64,000 nucleotides of DNA from NCBI RefSeq assembly GCF_900100695.1, contig NZ_FNCF01000002.1:310001-374000 (forward strand), in the 5' to 3' direction. Below, piece after piece: positions 8,791 to 16,990 of this stretch. The translations under genes were made by a program, and so were the position numbers. The notes under the pieces were generated by a model that saw nothing but the letters and a program-made list of their open reading frames with translations, was not told the DNA's origin and did no database searches. Source of the stretch: Klenkia brasiliensis (GTDB lineage: Bacteria > Actinomycetota > Actinomycetes > Mycobacteriales > Geodermatophilaceae). The stretch's first letter is position 1. Every line of letters starts with the position of its first letter.

Positions 8791-9768
8791 TCAGTGGGAC
8801 AGGGACGGTGCAGAACCGGCGAAGCCGGGGGTGACCCGGACGGCGGGACCGTCCACCTGGGCCGGGGTGGGCACGGCGGAGCCGGGCAACGATGCCGAGG
8901 CCGCGCCGTAGGCGACAGCGGAGCGCAGCCGGTCGGCGGCGGACCCCCCGTCGAGGTCGGCCAGCAGGTAGCCGGCCAGGCTGCAGTCGCCGGCGCCCAC
9001 CGTGCTGCGCACGGTGATGGCCGGCGGGCGGGCGGAGAACAGCTCGCCGTCCGCGGTCGAGAGCAGGGCCCCGTCGGCCCCGAGGGTGAGGAGCACCTCG
9101 CGCACGCCGCGCTCGTGCAGGACGGCGACGGCGGCCAGCGCGGCCTCGGGGTCGGCGACGACCTCGGCCTCGGTGGTGCCGGCCAGCTGCGCCAGCTCCT
9201 CGGTGTTGGGCTTGAGCAGGTCGGGGGCGGCGTCGGGCCCGGCGGCCAGCAGCGCCAGCAGCGGCGCCTCGGAGGTGTCCACGGCGATGCGCGCGCCGGT
9301 CGGCCGCACCGCGCGGACCAGGTCGGCGTACCAGTCCAGCGGGGTGCCCGGGGGCAGCGAGCCGCACAGCGCCACCCAGCGGGCGCCGGCGGCGTGCTCG
9401 GCCACGGCCGCGGCCAGCGCCGAGCGGGTGGCCTCGTCGAGGGGGGCACCGGGCTCGTTGAGCTTGGTGGTGGTGCCGTCGGGCTCGGTGAGGGTGTAGT
9501 TGGTGCGCACCGGCTGGCCGATCGGCGCGGTGGCCAGCCGCAGGCCCAGCTGCTGCAGGGCGCGCACGATCGGGTCGTCGTCGGCCGCGGGCAGCACGGA
9601 CACGACGTCGGCACCGGCGGCGGCGACCGCGCGGGAGACGTTGACGCCCTTGCCGCCGGGCTCGGTGCTGCTGGGGGCCAGCCGGGCGACGCTGCCGCGC
9701 TCCAGCGGGCCGGGCAGCGACAGCGTGCGGTCCAGGCTGGGGTTGGCCGTCAGGGTCACGATGCTCAT
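8791..9768 (-). CDS. fruK: 1-phosphofructokinase
   Basis: A PfkB-family kinase of 325 residues that phosphorylates fructose 1-phosphate from the EIIABC permease to fructose 1,6-bisphosphate. The N-terminal TLTANPSLDRTL is the family signature, followed by GGKGVNVSRAVAAAG and the catalytic C-terminal motif TVGAGDCSLAGYLL, whose Asp is the base. KPNTEELAQL fits the nucleotide-binding region. ATG 9766-9768 overlaps the fruR stop by four bases (ATGA), indicating coupled translation. The gene lies between its regulator and the transporter, the classical fru order. Confidence 0.95.
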   Translation of the reverse strand: MSIVTLTANPSLDRTLSLPGPLERGSVARLAPSSTEPGGKGVNVSRAVAAAGADVVSVLPAADDDPIVRALQQLGLRLATAPIGQPVRTNYTLTEPDGTTTKLNEPGAPLDEATRSALAAAVAEHAAGARWVALCGSLPPGTPLDWYADLVRAVRPTGARIAVDTSEAPLLALLAAGPDAAPDLLKPNTEELAQLAGTTEAEVVADPEAALAAVAVLHERGVREVLLTLGADGALLSTADGELFSARPPAITVRSTVGAGDCSLAGYLLADLDGGSAADRLRSAVAYGAASASLPGSAVPTPAQVDGPAVRVTPGFAGSAPSLSH

Positions 9769-10532
9769 GCGGTGAGGACCTCGATCCCGTGCGATTCGAT
9801 CTCGGAGACGACGTCCGGGTCGGCCTCGTCGTCGGTGACCAGCACGTCGACGTCGTCGACGGCGGCGAAGCGGACCAGGTGCTCGCGGCCGAGCTTGCTG
9901 CTGTCGGCGAGCACGACCACCCGCTGGGCGGCCTTGACCATGGCGCGCTTGGAGGCGGCCTCGGTCTCGTCGGGGGTGGTGAAGCCGTGCGAGCCGGTGA
10001 CCCCGTTCGCGCCGAGGAAGACCACGTCGGCCTTGAGGTCGGCCAGCGCGGCGACGGTGGACTCGCCCACCGCGGTCTGGGTGATGCCGCGCACCCGCCC
10101 GCCCAGCACGTGCAGGCTGATGCCGGGGGCGGCGGACAGCCGGTGGGAGATGGGCACGGAGTTGGTGACCGCGAGCAGCCGGCGGCCGGCCGGGAGCACC
10201 TCGGCGAGCGCGGCGGTGGTGCTGCCGCCATCGAGGATCAGGCTGCCGTCGGCCTCGGGGACGTAGGCCAGCGCCGCGGTGGCGATGCGGCGCTTCTGCT
10301 CGGTGCGGGTGCTGCGCCGCTCCCCGAGGCCGGGCTCGAGGACGGTGAGCGTGCCGGCGGGCACCGCGCCGCCGTGCACCCGGCGCAGCATCCCCGAGCG
10401 CTCGAGGAGGGCGAGGTCGCGCCGCACGGTCTCGGTGGTGACCCCGAACCGCTCGGCGACCGCGGTCACCGCGACCCGGCCGCGCTGGGCGACCAGGCCG
10501 GCGATGGCCTGCTGGCGTTCCTCGGCGTACAT
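9765..10532 (-). CDS. fruR: DeoR-family regulator of the fructose PTS
   Basis: A 255-residue DeoR-type repressor. The N-terminal HTH (MYAEERQQAIAGLV, then VAVTAVAERFGVTTETVRRDL) is followed by the sugar-phosphate-binding DeoRC domain (ILDGGSTTAALAEVL, VVFLGANGVTGSHGFTTPDETEA). ATG 10530-10532 gives the usual DeoR N terminus MYAEERQ; a GTG four codons upstream is possible. It heads fruR-fruK-fruA-ptsH and diverges from ptsI across 247 bp. Family members sense fructose 1-phosphate or fructose 1,6-bisphosphate and derepress both sides, so control of all five genes is a reasonable inference. Confidence 0.9.
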   Translation of the reverse strand: MYAEERQQAIAGLVAQRGRVAVTAVAERFGVTTETVRRDLALLERSGMLRRVHGGAVPAGTLTVLEPGLGERRSTRTEQKRRIATAALAYVPEADGSLILDGGSTTAALAEVLPAGRRLLAVTNSVPISHRLSAAPGISLHVLGGRVRGITQTAVGESTVAALADLKADVVFLGANGVTGSHGFTTPDETEAASKRAMVKAAQRVVVLADSSKLGREHLVRFAAVDDVDVLVTDDEADPDVVSEIESHGIEVLTA

Positions 10533-10779
10533 CTCCACCCCCACCCAGTGTTGCGCAGGTCACCAATAGGTGCCCGGTTCTGTTGTTTCTGGTCTGTGTT
10601 GGTGTTGTTCTACGTTGGTTACGTTGACAAGTCAAGACCACTCGGTGACTGTGGTCACCACGCCCCTGCGACGCCGGTCACCCCGGTGTCGACGACCGGG
10701 ACGCGGGTGGTCACCATTCACCCCACACCCGTCCGCGCCACCGTCGTCGCGTCGCCTCCAGAGCCAGGAAGAGGTCCCG
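10533..10779. promoter_or_regulatory. Divergent fruR/ptsI control region with repeated GTTG motifs
   Basis: A 247-bp gene-free stretch of lower GC than its surroundings. It holds several spaced gttg/tgttg elements on one strand between about 10580 and 10635 (for example tctgttgtttctgg, then gtgttggtgttgttc and ggttacgttgac). Clustered TGTTG/CAACA repeats are typical of DeoR-family operators, so this is the probable FruR binding zone. A Shine-Dalgarno-like aggaagagg precedes ptsI. No small gene is evident. Confidence 0.5.
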
Positions 10780-12489
10780 ATGTCGACCACCCACCCCGAC
10801 GTCACCAGCACCGGCGCCGACGGCCCCGTGGTGCTCACCGGCACGCCCGTCGTGCCCGGGGTGGCGCTCGGCCCGGTGATCCGCCCGCACGGTGCGGTCC
10901 AGCTGCCCTCCGAGGACGCCGAGCCGGTCGCCGAGGCCGACCGCGCGGCGGAGAAGGAGCGGTTCACCGCCGCGGCCGAGGTGGTCGCCGGTCGGCTGAC
11001 CGAGCGGGCCGCCGCCGCCAGCGGGGTCAGCGCCGCGGTGCTGCAGACGACAGCGGGGCTGGCCCGCGACCGCGGGCTGCTGTCGACCGTCGAGCAGCGG
11101 ATCGACGCCGGCGCCTCGGCCCCGGTGGCCACGGTGGGGGCCGCGCAGCAGTTCGCGGAGCTGTTCGCCAGCCTGGGTGGGCTGATGGCCGAGCGGGTCA
11201 CCGACGTCAACGACGTCCGCGACCGCATCGTCGCCGAGCTGACCGGCCAGAGCGAGCCCGGCGTGACCAACCCCGACACCCCGTCGGTGCTGCTGGCCGA
11301 CGACCTGGCCCCGGCCGACACCGCCGGCCTGGACCCCGCGCGGGTCATCGCGCTGGCCACCCGGCTGGGCGGGTCCACCAGCCACACCGCGATCATCGCC
11401 CGCCAGCTGGGCCTGCCCTGCGTGGTCGCCGTCGGCGGGCTGGCCGACGTCCCCGAGGGCGCGCTGGTCCTGGTGGACGGCGAGGAGGGCACGGTCACCG
11501 TCGACCCCGACCCGACCGAGGCGGAGACCCGGGTCGACGCGGCCAAGCAGGCCGCCGCGGCGCTGGCGGGCTACACCGGCCCGGCCCGCACCGCCGACGG
11601 GCACGCGGTGCAGGTGCTGGCCAACGTGCAGGACGGCGCCGGGGCGCGGGCCGCCGCGATCGCGCACGCCGAGGGCGTCGGCCTGCTGCGCACCGAGCTC
11701 GCCTTCCTCGGCCACAGCGAGGAGCCCTCCGTCGAGGAGCAGGCCCAGGGCTACGCCGGGGTGTTCGAGGCCTTCCCCGGCGGCAAGGTCGTCGTCCGCA
11801 CGCTGGACGCCGGGTCGGACAAGCCGCTGGCCTTCGCCACCCCGGCCGACGAAGCCAACCCCGCCCTCGGCGTCCGCGGGCTGCGCACCACGCGGCTCAA
11901 CCCGGGCATCCTGACCCGGCAGCTCGACGCGGTGAAGCAGGCCGCCGAGGCCACCGGCGCCACGCCGTGGGTCATGGCGCCGATGGTCTCCACCGTCGCC
12001 GAGGCCGCCGACTTCGCCGCCGCCGTCCGCGAGCGGGGCATGGTCCCCGGTGTCATGGTCGAGGTGCCCTCGGTGGCCCTGCTGGCCGACCGGTTCCTGC
12101 AGCACCTGGACTTCCTGTCCATCGGCACCAACGACCTGTCGCAGTACACGCTGGCCGCCGACCGGCTCTCCGGCGACCTCGCCGACCTCACCGACCCGTG
12201 GCAGCCGGCGCTGCTGCGCATGGTGCAGCTGACCGCGGAGGCCGGCCAGCGGGTGGGCAAGCCGGTCGGGGTCTGCGGCGAGGCGGCGGCCGACCCGCTG
12301 CTGGCCTGCGTGCTCGTCGGGCTCGGCATCACCTCGCTGTCCTGCGCGGCGTCGTCGGTGCCCGGGGTCGGGGCCAAGCTCGGCACCGTCACCCTCGACA
12401 CCTGCCGGCGGGCCGCCGAGGCCGCGTTGGCCGCCGACGACCCGCAGTCGGCGCGCGCCGCCGTCCGCGAGGTGCTCGACGCCGCCTGA
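10780..12489 (+). CDS. ptsI: Phosphoenolpyruvate-protein phosphotransferase (PTS enzyme I)
   Basis: Enzyme I of 569 residues transfers phosphate from PEP to HPr. The phospho-histidine is His202 in GGSTSHTAIIARQLGLPCVV. The N-terminal HPr-binding domain is Ala-rich. The C-terminal PEP-utilising barrel contains LLRTELAFLGH, VVRTLDAGSDKPL, FLSIGTNDLSQYTLAADR and VGVCGEAAADP with the catalytic cysteine. ATG 10780 follows aggaagagg. It is divergent from fruR and is followed by a strong hairpin, so it is monocistronic. With ptsH and fruA, this locus holds every component of a fructose PTS. Confidence 0.95.
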   Translation: MSTTHPDVTSTGADGPVVLTGTPVVPGVALGPVIRPHGAVQLPSEDAEPVAEADRAAEKERFTAAAEVVAGRLTERAAAASGVSAAVLQTTAGLARDRGLLSTVEQRIDAGASAPVATVGAAQQFAELFASLGGLMAERVTDVNDVRDRIVAELTGQSEPGVTNPDTPSVLLADDLAPADTAGLDPARVIALATRLGGSTSHTAIIARQLGLPCVVAVGGLADVPEGALVLVDGEEGTVTVDPDPTEAETRVDAAKQAAAALAGYTGPARTADGHAVQVLANVQDGAGARAAAIAHAEGVGLLRTELAFLGHSEEPSVEEQAQGYAGVFEAFPGGKVVVRTLDAGSDKPLAFATPADEANPALGVRGLRTTRLNPGILTRQLDAVKQAAEATGATPWVMAPMVSTVAEAADFAAAVRERGMVPGVMVEVPSVALLADRFLQHLDFLSIGTNDLSQYTLAADRLSGDLADLTDPWQPALLRMVQLTAEAGQRVGKPVGVCGEAAADPLLACVLVGLGITSLSCAASSVPGVGAKLGTVTLDTCRRAAEAALAADDPQSARAAVREVLDAA

Positions 12490-12505
12490 ACCACCCCGCT
12501 CGCCC

Positions 12506-12545
12506 CACGGGCCCCCGGTGACCACCTGGTCGCCGGGGGCCCGTG
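12506..12545 (+). terminator. Terminator after ptsI
   Basis: A 13-bp perfect stem (12506-12518 with 12533-12545) begins 16 bases after the ptsI stop. An inner gacc/ggtc pairing (12520-12523 with 12528-12531) lengthens the hairpin. There is no T-rich tail. Confidence 0.75.
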
Positions 12546-12701
12546 TGGTTTCCGGCACATTTCGTGAGGCTGATCCGGCTTTCGGGTGAACATCCGTAGA
12601 CCTTCAGCCGACACAACCTACGAATCGTGGGAACAATCGAGTCCGCACCTGCTTTACTACAGGTGCACACCACGACCGAGCAACGGAAGAAGGACAGCAC
12701 C

Positions 12702-12857
12702 ATGAGCAGCGTGACCAGCACCTGGCGTCAGCGTCGGGAGGCGTCGCGGACCCGTCGGGCTCTGGACAAGGCGCTCGCCCGCTCCAGCAGCCCCGCGATG
12801 CGCGACGACCTGCTGACCCTGGCCAACAGCAGCCAGTTCTCCAGCGTCCTGCGCTGA
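12702..12857 (+). CDS. Small basic conserved protein (51 aa)
   Basis: ATG 12702 follows a purine-rich GGAAGAAGGA, a good ribosome site, and the frame encodes 51 residues. The protein is Arg/Ser-rich at the N terminus (TWRQRREASRTRRALDKAL) and then has an amphipathic helix-like part (MRDDLLTLANSSQFSSVLR). I do not recognise a named family; small proteins with a basic N terminus and an NSSQF-like C terminus are common unnamed actinobacterial proteins. The upstream 12546-12701 stretch has a palindrome gcacctg-N8-caggtgc (12645-12666) that may be a regulator site. A bidirectional hairpin follows the gene. Confidence 0.7.
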   Translation: MSSVTSTWRQRREASRTRRALDKALARSSSPAMRDDLLTLANSSQFSSVLR

Positions 12858-12872
12858 CGCAGCACGCCACGC

Positions 12873-12905
12873 ACGAGCCCGACTCCCTCGCGGAGCCGGG
12901 CTCGT
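12873..12905. terminator. Bidirectional hairpin terminator
   Basis: Arms 12873-12881 and 12897-12905 (acgagcccg / cgggctcgt) pair perfectly, with an inner ctcc/ggag extension around a 5-base loop. It lies between the small protein gene and the convergent phosphatase gene. Confidence 0.7.
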
Positions 12906-12911
12906 CCCGTC

Positions 12912-13733
12912 TCAGGGGCGGGTGAGCTTCTCCCGCAGCGCCGCCTGCGCGTCGGCACCGAACCCGTGGTCGGCCAGCCAGCCCTGCGGTCCGCCGTGCC
13001 GCTCGTCGAGCAGGTCGAGCACCCGCTCCATCGTCTCCGCCCGCGGCGTGTGGCTGGCGACGTCGCGCCGGGTCATGTCCTCGGCGTAGGTCGGGCGGGC
13101 CGCGAGCTTGCCGACCACGTCCTCGATCCGCTCCGCGGTGAGCGCGTAGTCGGCCACCACCGCCTCCCGCCGGACGCCGGCCACCGACAGCGCCAGCGCG
13201 CTGACCACACCGGTGCGGTCCTTGCCGGCCGCGCAGTGCACGACCGCCGCACCCGGGGCCGCGGTGATCGCCCGCAGGGCGCCGACGACGTTGTCCGCGC
13301 CGTCGGAGAGGTAGCCGAGGTAGGCCTTCACCGACGGCGTCTCGTCCTCGTCGCCGGGTGCCGCGGTGCGCGGCAGCAGCGTCTCGACCCAGTCGGCCGG
13401 GGGCTCGACGTCCGCGGCGTCGGCGTCGTCGGCGAACACGTCGGTGTACTCGCCGACCTCGGGGATGAGCGTGAAGTGCCGGTGGGTGACCTCGGGGACC
13501 TCGCGCAGCGGGCCGCGCCCCTCCATCCGGACCTCCGCGCTGGTGCGCAGGTCCACCACGTCGGTCAGGCCCAGCGCGCCCAGCCGGGCGACGTCGGAGG
13601 CGTCGAGCTCCTGCAGGTCGTCGCTGCGCAGCACCCGCCCGGGCACCGTCGTCCCCCCGCCGGACAGCGGCAGGCCGCCCAGGTCGCGGGTGTTGGTGGT
13701 GCCGGTCAGGTCCAGCCAGCGGGTGTCGGGCAC
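12912..13733 (-). CDS. Tyrosine-protein phosphatase (Y_phosphatase3 family)
   Basis: A cytoplasmic protein of 273 residues with the P-loop VVHCAAGKDRTGVVS: nucleophile Cys167, Arg173. The conserved TNTRDLGG and LRSDDL motifs near the N terminus and the general-acid region VDLRTSAEV fit the Y_phosphatase3 family of low-specificity tyrosine/lipid phosphatases (mycobacterial PtpB is a related example). GTG 13731-13733 is preceded by TAGGTT with six bases between, a leaderless arrangement. It diverges from the MFS gene with only 37 bases between starts, so the two promoters overlap. The physiological substrate is unknown. Confidence 0.85.
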   Translation of the reverse strand: MPDTRWLDLTGTTNTRDLGGLPLSGGGTTVPGRVLRSDDLQELDASDVARLGALGLTDVVDLRTSAEVRMEGRGPLREVPEVTHRHFTLIPEVGEYTDVFADDADAADVEPPADWVETLLPRTAAPGDEDETPSVKAYLGYLSDGADNVVGALRAITAAPGAAVVHCAAGKDRTGVVSALALSVAGVRREAVVADYALTAERIEDVVGKLAARPTYAEDMTRRDVASHTPRAETMERVLDLLDERHGGPQGWLADHGFGADAQAALREKLTRP

Positions 13734-13739
13734 CCGGCG

Positions 13740-13745
13740 AACCTA
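13740..13745 (-). promoter_or_regulatory. Leaderless-type -10 box (TAGGTT) for the phosphatase
   Basis: TAGGTT on the minus strand is six bases before the GTG at 13731-13733. It lies within the 37-bp divergent spacer shared with the MFS transporter. Confidence 0.55.
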
Positions 13746-13758
13746 ACCGGTGCGGTCC

Positions 13759-13764
13759 TAGGGT
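13759..13764 (+). promoter_or_regulatory. Leaderless-type -10 box (TAGGGT) for the MFS gene
   Basis: TAGGGT is six bases before GTG 13771 with no ribosome-binding site between. Its -35 region must lie inside or beside the phosphatase start, so the two divergent transcripts probably interfere. Confidence 0.55.
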
Positions 13765-13770
13765 GGCCCG

Positions 13771-15105
13771 GTGGTGACGCAGAGCACGCAGGACCTGCAG
13801 GCCCGCATCGTCCGCAAGGTCGCGGTGCGGCTGATCCCCTTCCTGGGGCTGGCGTACTTCCTCAACTACGTGGACCGCACCAACATCGGCTTCGCCAAGC
13901 TCACGATGAGCGAGGACCTCGGCCTGACCGAGACGATGTTCGGCCTGGCCAGCGGTCTGTTCTTCATCGGCTACCTGCTCTTCGAGGTGCCCAGCAACAT
14001 CGCGCTGCACCGCTTCGGTGCCCGCCGGTGGATCGCCCGCATCCTGGTGACGTGGGGCCTGGTCGCGGCGGCCATGGCCTTCGTGCCGAACGCGACGACG
14101 CTCTACGTGCTGCGCATCCTGCTGGGCATCGCCGAGGCCGGGTTCTTCCCCGGGATCATGCTGTACCTGACGTTCTGGTTCCCGCGGTCGGTGCGGGTCC
14201 GGCTGACCGGGATGTTCATGATCGCGCTGCCGGCCTCCAGCGCCCTGGGCGCGCCGATCGCCGGGGCGATCCTGCAGTACGGGGACGGCCTGCTCGGCCT
14301 GGCCGGCTGGCGGGTCATGTTCCTGGTGCTCGGTCTGCCCGCCGTCGTGCTGGGCATCGCTGCCTGGTTCTACCTGACCGACCGGCCCGGGGACGCCGAC
14401 TGGCTGGCCCCCGACGAGCGGCGCTGGCTGGACGACACGATGGCCGCCGAGCAGCAGGCCACCGGGGCGACCGGGAAGCACCGGGTCCGCGACTCGTTGC
14501 GCGACCCGCGGGTGTGGGCGCTGGGCCTGGTCTACTTCGGCGTCACCTACGGCCTCTACGCGCTGAGCTTCTTCCTGCCGACCATCGTCGCCGGGTTCGC
14601 CGAGAGCTTCGACACCAGCTTCTCGATCCTGGAGAACGGGCTGATCGTGGCGGTGCCCTTCGCCGTCGGTGCGGTGGCGATGGTGTTCTGGTCCCGGCAC
14701 TCCGACCGCACCGGCGAGCGGGTCTGGCACGTCGCGCTGCCGGCGCTGCTCGGCGCGGTGAGCATCCCGGTCGCGCTGTACATGGAGTCCCCGCTGGCCA
14801 CGATGGCGGTCATCACGGTGACGGCGGTCGGCGTCTTCTGCGCGCTGCCGGTGTTCTGGTACCTGCCCTCGACCTTCCTGGCCGGCGCCGGGGCGGCCGC
14901 GGGCATCGCGCTGGTCAACACCCTGGGCAACAGCTCCGGGTTCGGGGCGCCCTACGTGACCGGGTTCCTCCTCGACGCCACCGGCAGCTCGCGCGCCGGG
15001 CTGTGGGTGGTCGGCGCAATCATGCTCGTCGCCGCGCTCACCGTGCTGGCGCTGCGCGGCCGGCTGCGCGCGGCCGACGCCGACCGGGCCACGGCGCACC
15101 CCTGA
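13771..15105 (+). CDS. MFS transporter, anion:cation symporter (ACS) family
   Basis: An inner-membrane transporter of 444 residues with about 12 predicted helices. The first helix contains FLGLAYFLNYVDRTNIGFAK, the ACS-family signature seen in tartrate, phthalate and hexuronate transporters. RFGARRWIARI between helices 2 and 3 matches the MFS loop motif, and the C-terminal half ends GLWVVGAIMLVAALTVLAL. ACS proteins import organic anions with protons or sodium. The neighbouring genes do not identify the substrate. GTG 13771 is leaderless-like; a second GTG follows directly. A hairpin terminator follows the stop. Confidence 0.85.
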   Translation: MVTQSTQDLQARIVRKVAVRLIPFLGLAYFLNYVDRTNIGFAKLTMSEDLGLTETMFGLASGLFFIGYLLFEVPSNIALHRFGARRWIARILVTWGLVAAAMAFVPNATTLYVLRILLGIAEAGFFPGIMLYLTFWFPRSVRVRLTGMFMIALPASSALGAPIAGAILQYGDGLLGLAGWRVMFLVLGLPAVVLGIAAWFYLTDRPGDADWLAPDERRWLDDTMAAEQQATGATGKHRVRDSLRDPRVWALGLVYFGVTYGLYALSFFLPTIVAGFAESFDTSFSILENGLIVAVPFAVGAVAMVFWSRHSDRTGERVWHVALPALLGAVSIPVALYMESPLATMAVITVTAVGVFCALPVFWYLPSTFLAGAGAAAGIALVNTLGNSSGFGAPYVTGFLLDATGSSRAGLWVVGAIMLVAALTVLALRGRLRAADADRATAHP

Positions 15106-15109
15106 GGAA

Positions 15110-15143
15110 CCTCACGGGTCACCCGTGCAGGGGGCCCGTGAGG
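15110..15143 (+). terminator. Terminator after the MFS gene
   Basis: Arms 15110-15118 and 15135-15143 (cctcacggg / cccgtgagg) pair perfectly. A smaller overlapping palindrome (cacgggtcacccgtg) lies inside. The rest of the 119-base gap before the ABC operon shows no gene. Confidence 0.65.
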
Positions 15144-15224
15144 TCGTGAGGGATGGCACCTGCCCGCGGGCGGGACGGCGGGCAACGTCAGGGGTGACCG
15201 AGAACCAGCCCCTGGAGGACGACG

Positions 15225-16178
15225 ATGCACCCCGCCACCGCGGCACCGCCCCGCACGACCACCGCCGCCGTCGAGGTCCACGGCCTGCGCCGCAGCTACG
15301 GCGACTTCGAGGCCGTGCGCGGCATCTCCTTCGAGGTCCGCCGCGGCGAGGTGCTGGCCCTGCTCGGCGTCAACGGCGCCGGCAAGACCTCCGCCCTCGA
15401 GGTGCTCGAGGGCCTGGCCCCGGCCGGCGGCGGCACCGTGCGGGTGCTCGGCATGGACCCGGTCCGCGACCGCACCCGGGTGCGCCGCGAGCTCGGCGTG
15501 CTGCTGCAGACCAGCGGCCTGCCCGGCGACCTCACCGTCGCCGAGACCGTGCGGGCCTGGGCCGGCACGCTCACCGACCCCCGCCCGGTCGAGGAGGCGC
15601 TGGCGCAGGTCTCGCTCACCGGCCGGGCCGACGTCCGGGTGCGGGCCCTGTCCGGCGGGGAGCGCCGCCGGCTGGACCTCGCCATGGCCCTGCTCGGCCG
15701 GCCGAGCGTGGTCGTGCTGGACGAGCCCACCACCGGCCTGGACCCCGAGTCCCGCCGCCAGGTGTGGGAGCTGGTGCAGGGCCTGGTCGCCGACGGCGCC
15801 GCCGTGCTGCTCACCACCCACCACCTGGAGGAGGCCGAGGAGCTGGCCGACCGGGTCGCCGTCATGCGGGCGGGGCAGGTCGTGCTCTCGGGCACCCAGG
15901 CCGAGATCGCCGAGACCCAGCCGGCCACGATCCGGTTCGCCCTCGACGCCGGCGACCCGCGTCCGCCGGTGCCCGCCGACGTCCAGGTCGTCGAGGACGG
16001 CCGCCGCGTCGAGTGGCGCACCCGCGCGCTGCAGCCGGTGCTGGCCCAGCTGCTGGCCTGGGCCGCCGAGCACGGCGTCGTGCTGCGCACCCTCGCCGCC
16101 CGGGCCGGCTCGCTCGAGCAGGCATTCCTCGCCGTCGCCGACGGCACCCACCCGAGCCTGACGGAGGAGAACCGATGA
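15225..16178 (+). CDS. ABC transporter ATP-binding protein (exporter, DrrA/NatA-like)
   Basis: An ATPase of 317 residues. Walker A is LGVNGAGKTS (about residues 45-54), the signature is ALSGGERRRLDLA, Walker B is VVVLDEPTTGLDPE, and the H-loop is LLTTHHLEEAEEL. The C-terminal extension past residue 230 is typical of DrrA/CcmA-type exporter ATPases. ATG 15225 follows GGAGGAC. It overlaps the permease by ATGA, and the histidine kinase/response regulator pair follows directly. DesK/DesR- or LiaSR-like systems beside such exporters often respond to membrane stress or antibiotics, so drug or lipid export is plausible but unproven. Confidence 0.9.
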   Translation: MHPATAAPPRTTTAAVEVHGLRRSYGDFEAVRGISFEVRRGEVLALLGVNGAGKTSALEVLEGLAPAGGGTVRVLGMDPVRDRTRVRRELGVLLQTSGLPGDLTVAETVRAWAGTLTDPRPVEEALAQVSLTGRADVRVRALSGGERRRLDLAMALLGRPSVVVLDEPTTGLDPESRRQVWELVQGLVADGAAVLLTTHHLEEAEELADRVAVMRAGQVVLSGTQAEIAETQPATIRFALDAGDPRPPVPADVQVVEDGRRVEWRTRALQPVLAQLLAWAAEHGVVLRTLAARAGSLEQAFLAVADGTHPSLTEENR

Positions 16179-16990
16179 CCACCGCCACCGCCGCCCCCAC
16201 CCGCCCGACCGGCCCGTCCCGCCTGTCCCGGGTCTGGTCGCTGGCCTCGGCCGAGACCCGGCTGCTCGTGCGCAACCGGACCGCCCTGGTCAACTCCGTC
16301 CTCGTCCCGGTGCTGTTCGTGCTGGCCGTGCCCGCCCTCGGCCTGGACGGCGGCGACCTGCCCTTCGGCGGGCGGCTGCTGGTCATCGCCGTCGGCATCA
16401 GCCTGGTGATGCTGACCTACTACAACCTGGTCACCACCTACGTCGCCCGCCGCGAGGAGCTGGTGCTGCAGCGGATGCGCACCGGCGAGCTGACCGGCAC
16501 CGAGGTGCAGGTGGCCACCGCCGCCCCGACCGTGCTGGTCACCCTGGGCCAGATCGCGCTGATCGCCGTCGGCGTCGTCGCGATCGGGGAGTGGTCGGCG
16601 CCGGTGGACGTCGTCCTGCCGCTGGTCGCCCTCGCCGGCGGCGTCGTGCTGATGGTGCTGCTCGCCGCGGCCACCACCGGGTTCACCCGCACCGCGGAGT
16701 CCGCGCAGATCACCGGCCTGCCGTTCATCATCGTGTCCACCGGTCTGTCCGGGCTGTTCTACCCGCTGTCGGTGCTGCCCGAGACCCTCGGCGAGGTCGC
16801 CCGGTTCCTGCCGCTGACCCCGGTCGTCGAGCTGCTGCAGCTGGGCCTGGCCGGCCAGACCTGGCAGGGCGACGCGGTCGACGGCTCGGTGTGGGCCGCC
16901 GCCGGGGTGCCGCTGGCGGTGCTGGCCGGCTGGCTGGTGCTGGGCGCCCTCGCCGCCCGCCGCGGGTTCGCCTGGGCGCCCCGACGGTGA
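16175..16990 (+). CDS. ABC-2 type transporter permease
   Basis: A 271-residue inner-membrane protein with about six hydrophobic segments. After a short cytoplasmic N terminus (SAETRLLVRNRTALVNSVLVP) come helices near residues 45-60, 70-90, 115-140, 150-170, 180-200 and 240-262. The LSGLFYPLSVLPETLGEVARFLPLTPVVELL segment is the ABC-2 motif before the last helix. It pairs with the ATPase upstream (ATGA overlap) to form an exporter. Its stop overlaps a possible GTG start of the sensor kinase, so exporter and sensor appear to be one transcript unless the hairpin at 17007-17041 ends transcription. Confidence 0.88.
   Translation: MTTATAAPTRPTGPSRLSRVWSLASAETRLLVRNRTALVNSVLVPVLFVLAVPALGLDGGDLPFGGRLLVIAVGISLVMLTYYNLVTTYVARREELVLQRMRTGELTGTEVQVATAAPTVLVTLGQIALIAVGVVAIGEWSAPVDVVLPLVALAGGVVLMVLLAAATTGFTRTAESAQITGLPFIIVSTGLSGLFYPLSVLPETLGEVARFLPLTPVVELLQLGLAGQTWQGDAVDGSVWAAAGVPLAVLAGWLVLGALAARRGFAWAPRR

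Noticed and set aside
15125-16990. Long plus-strand frame over the ABC ATPase in another phase
   Set aside because: The first part is an Arg/Pro-rich shadow; only the 3' part (from 16175) in that frame is the real permease.
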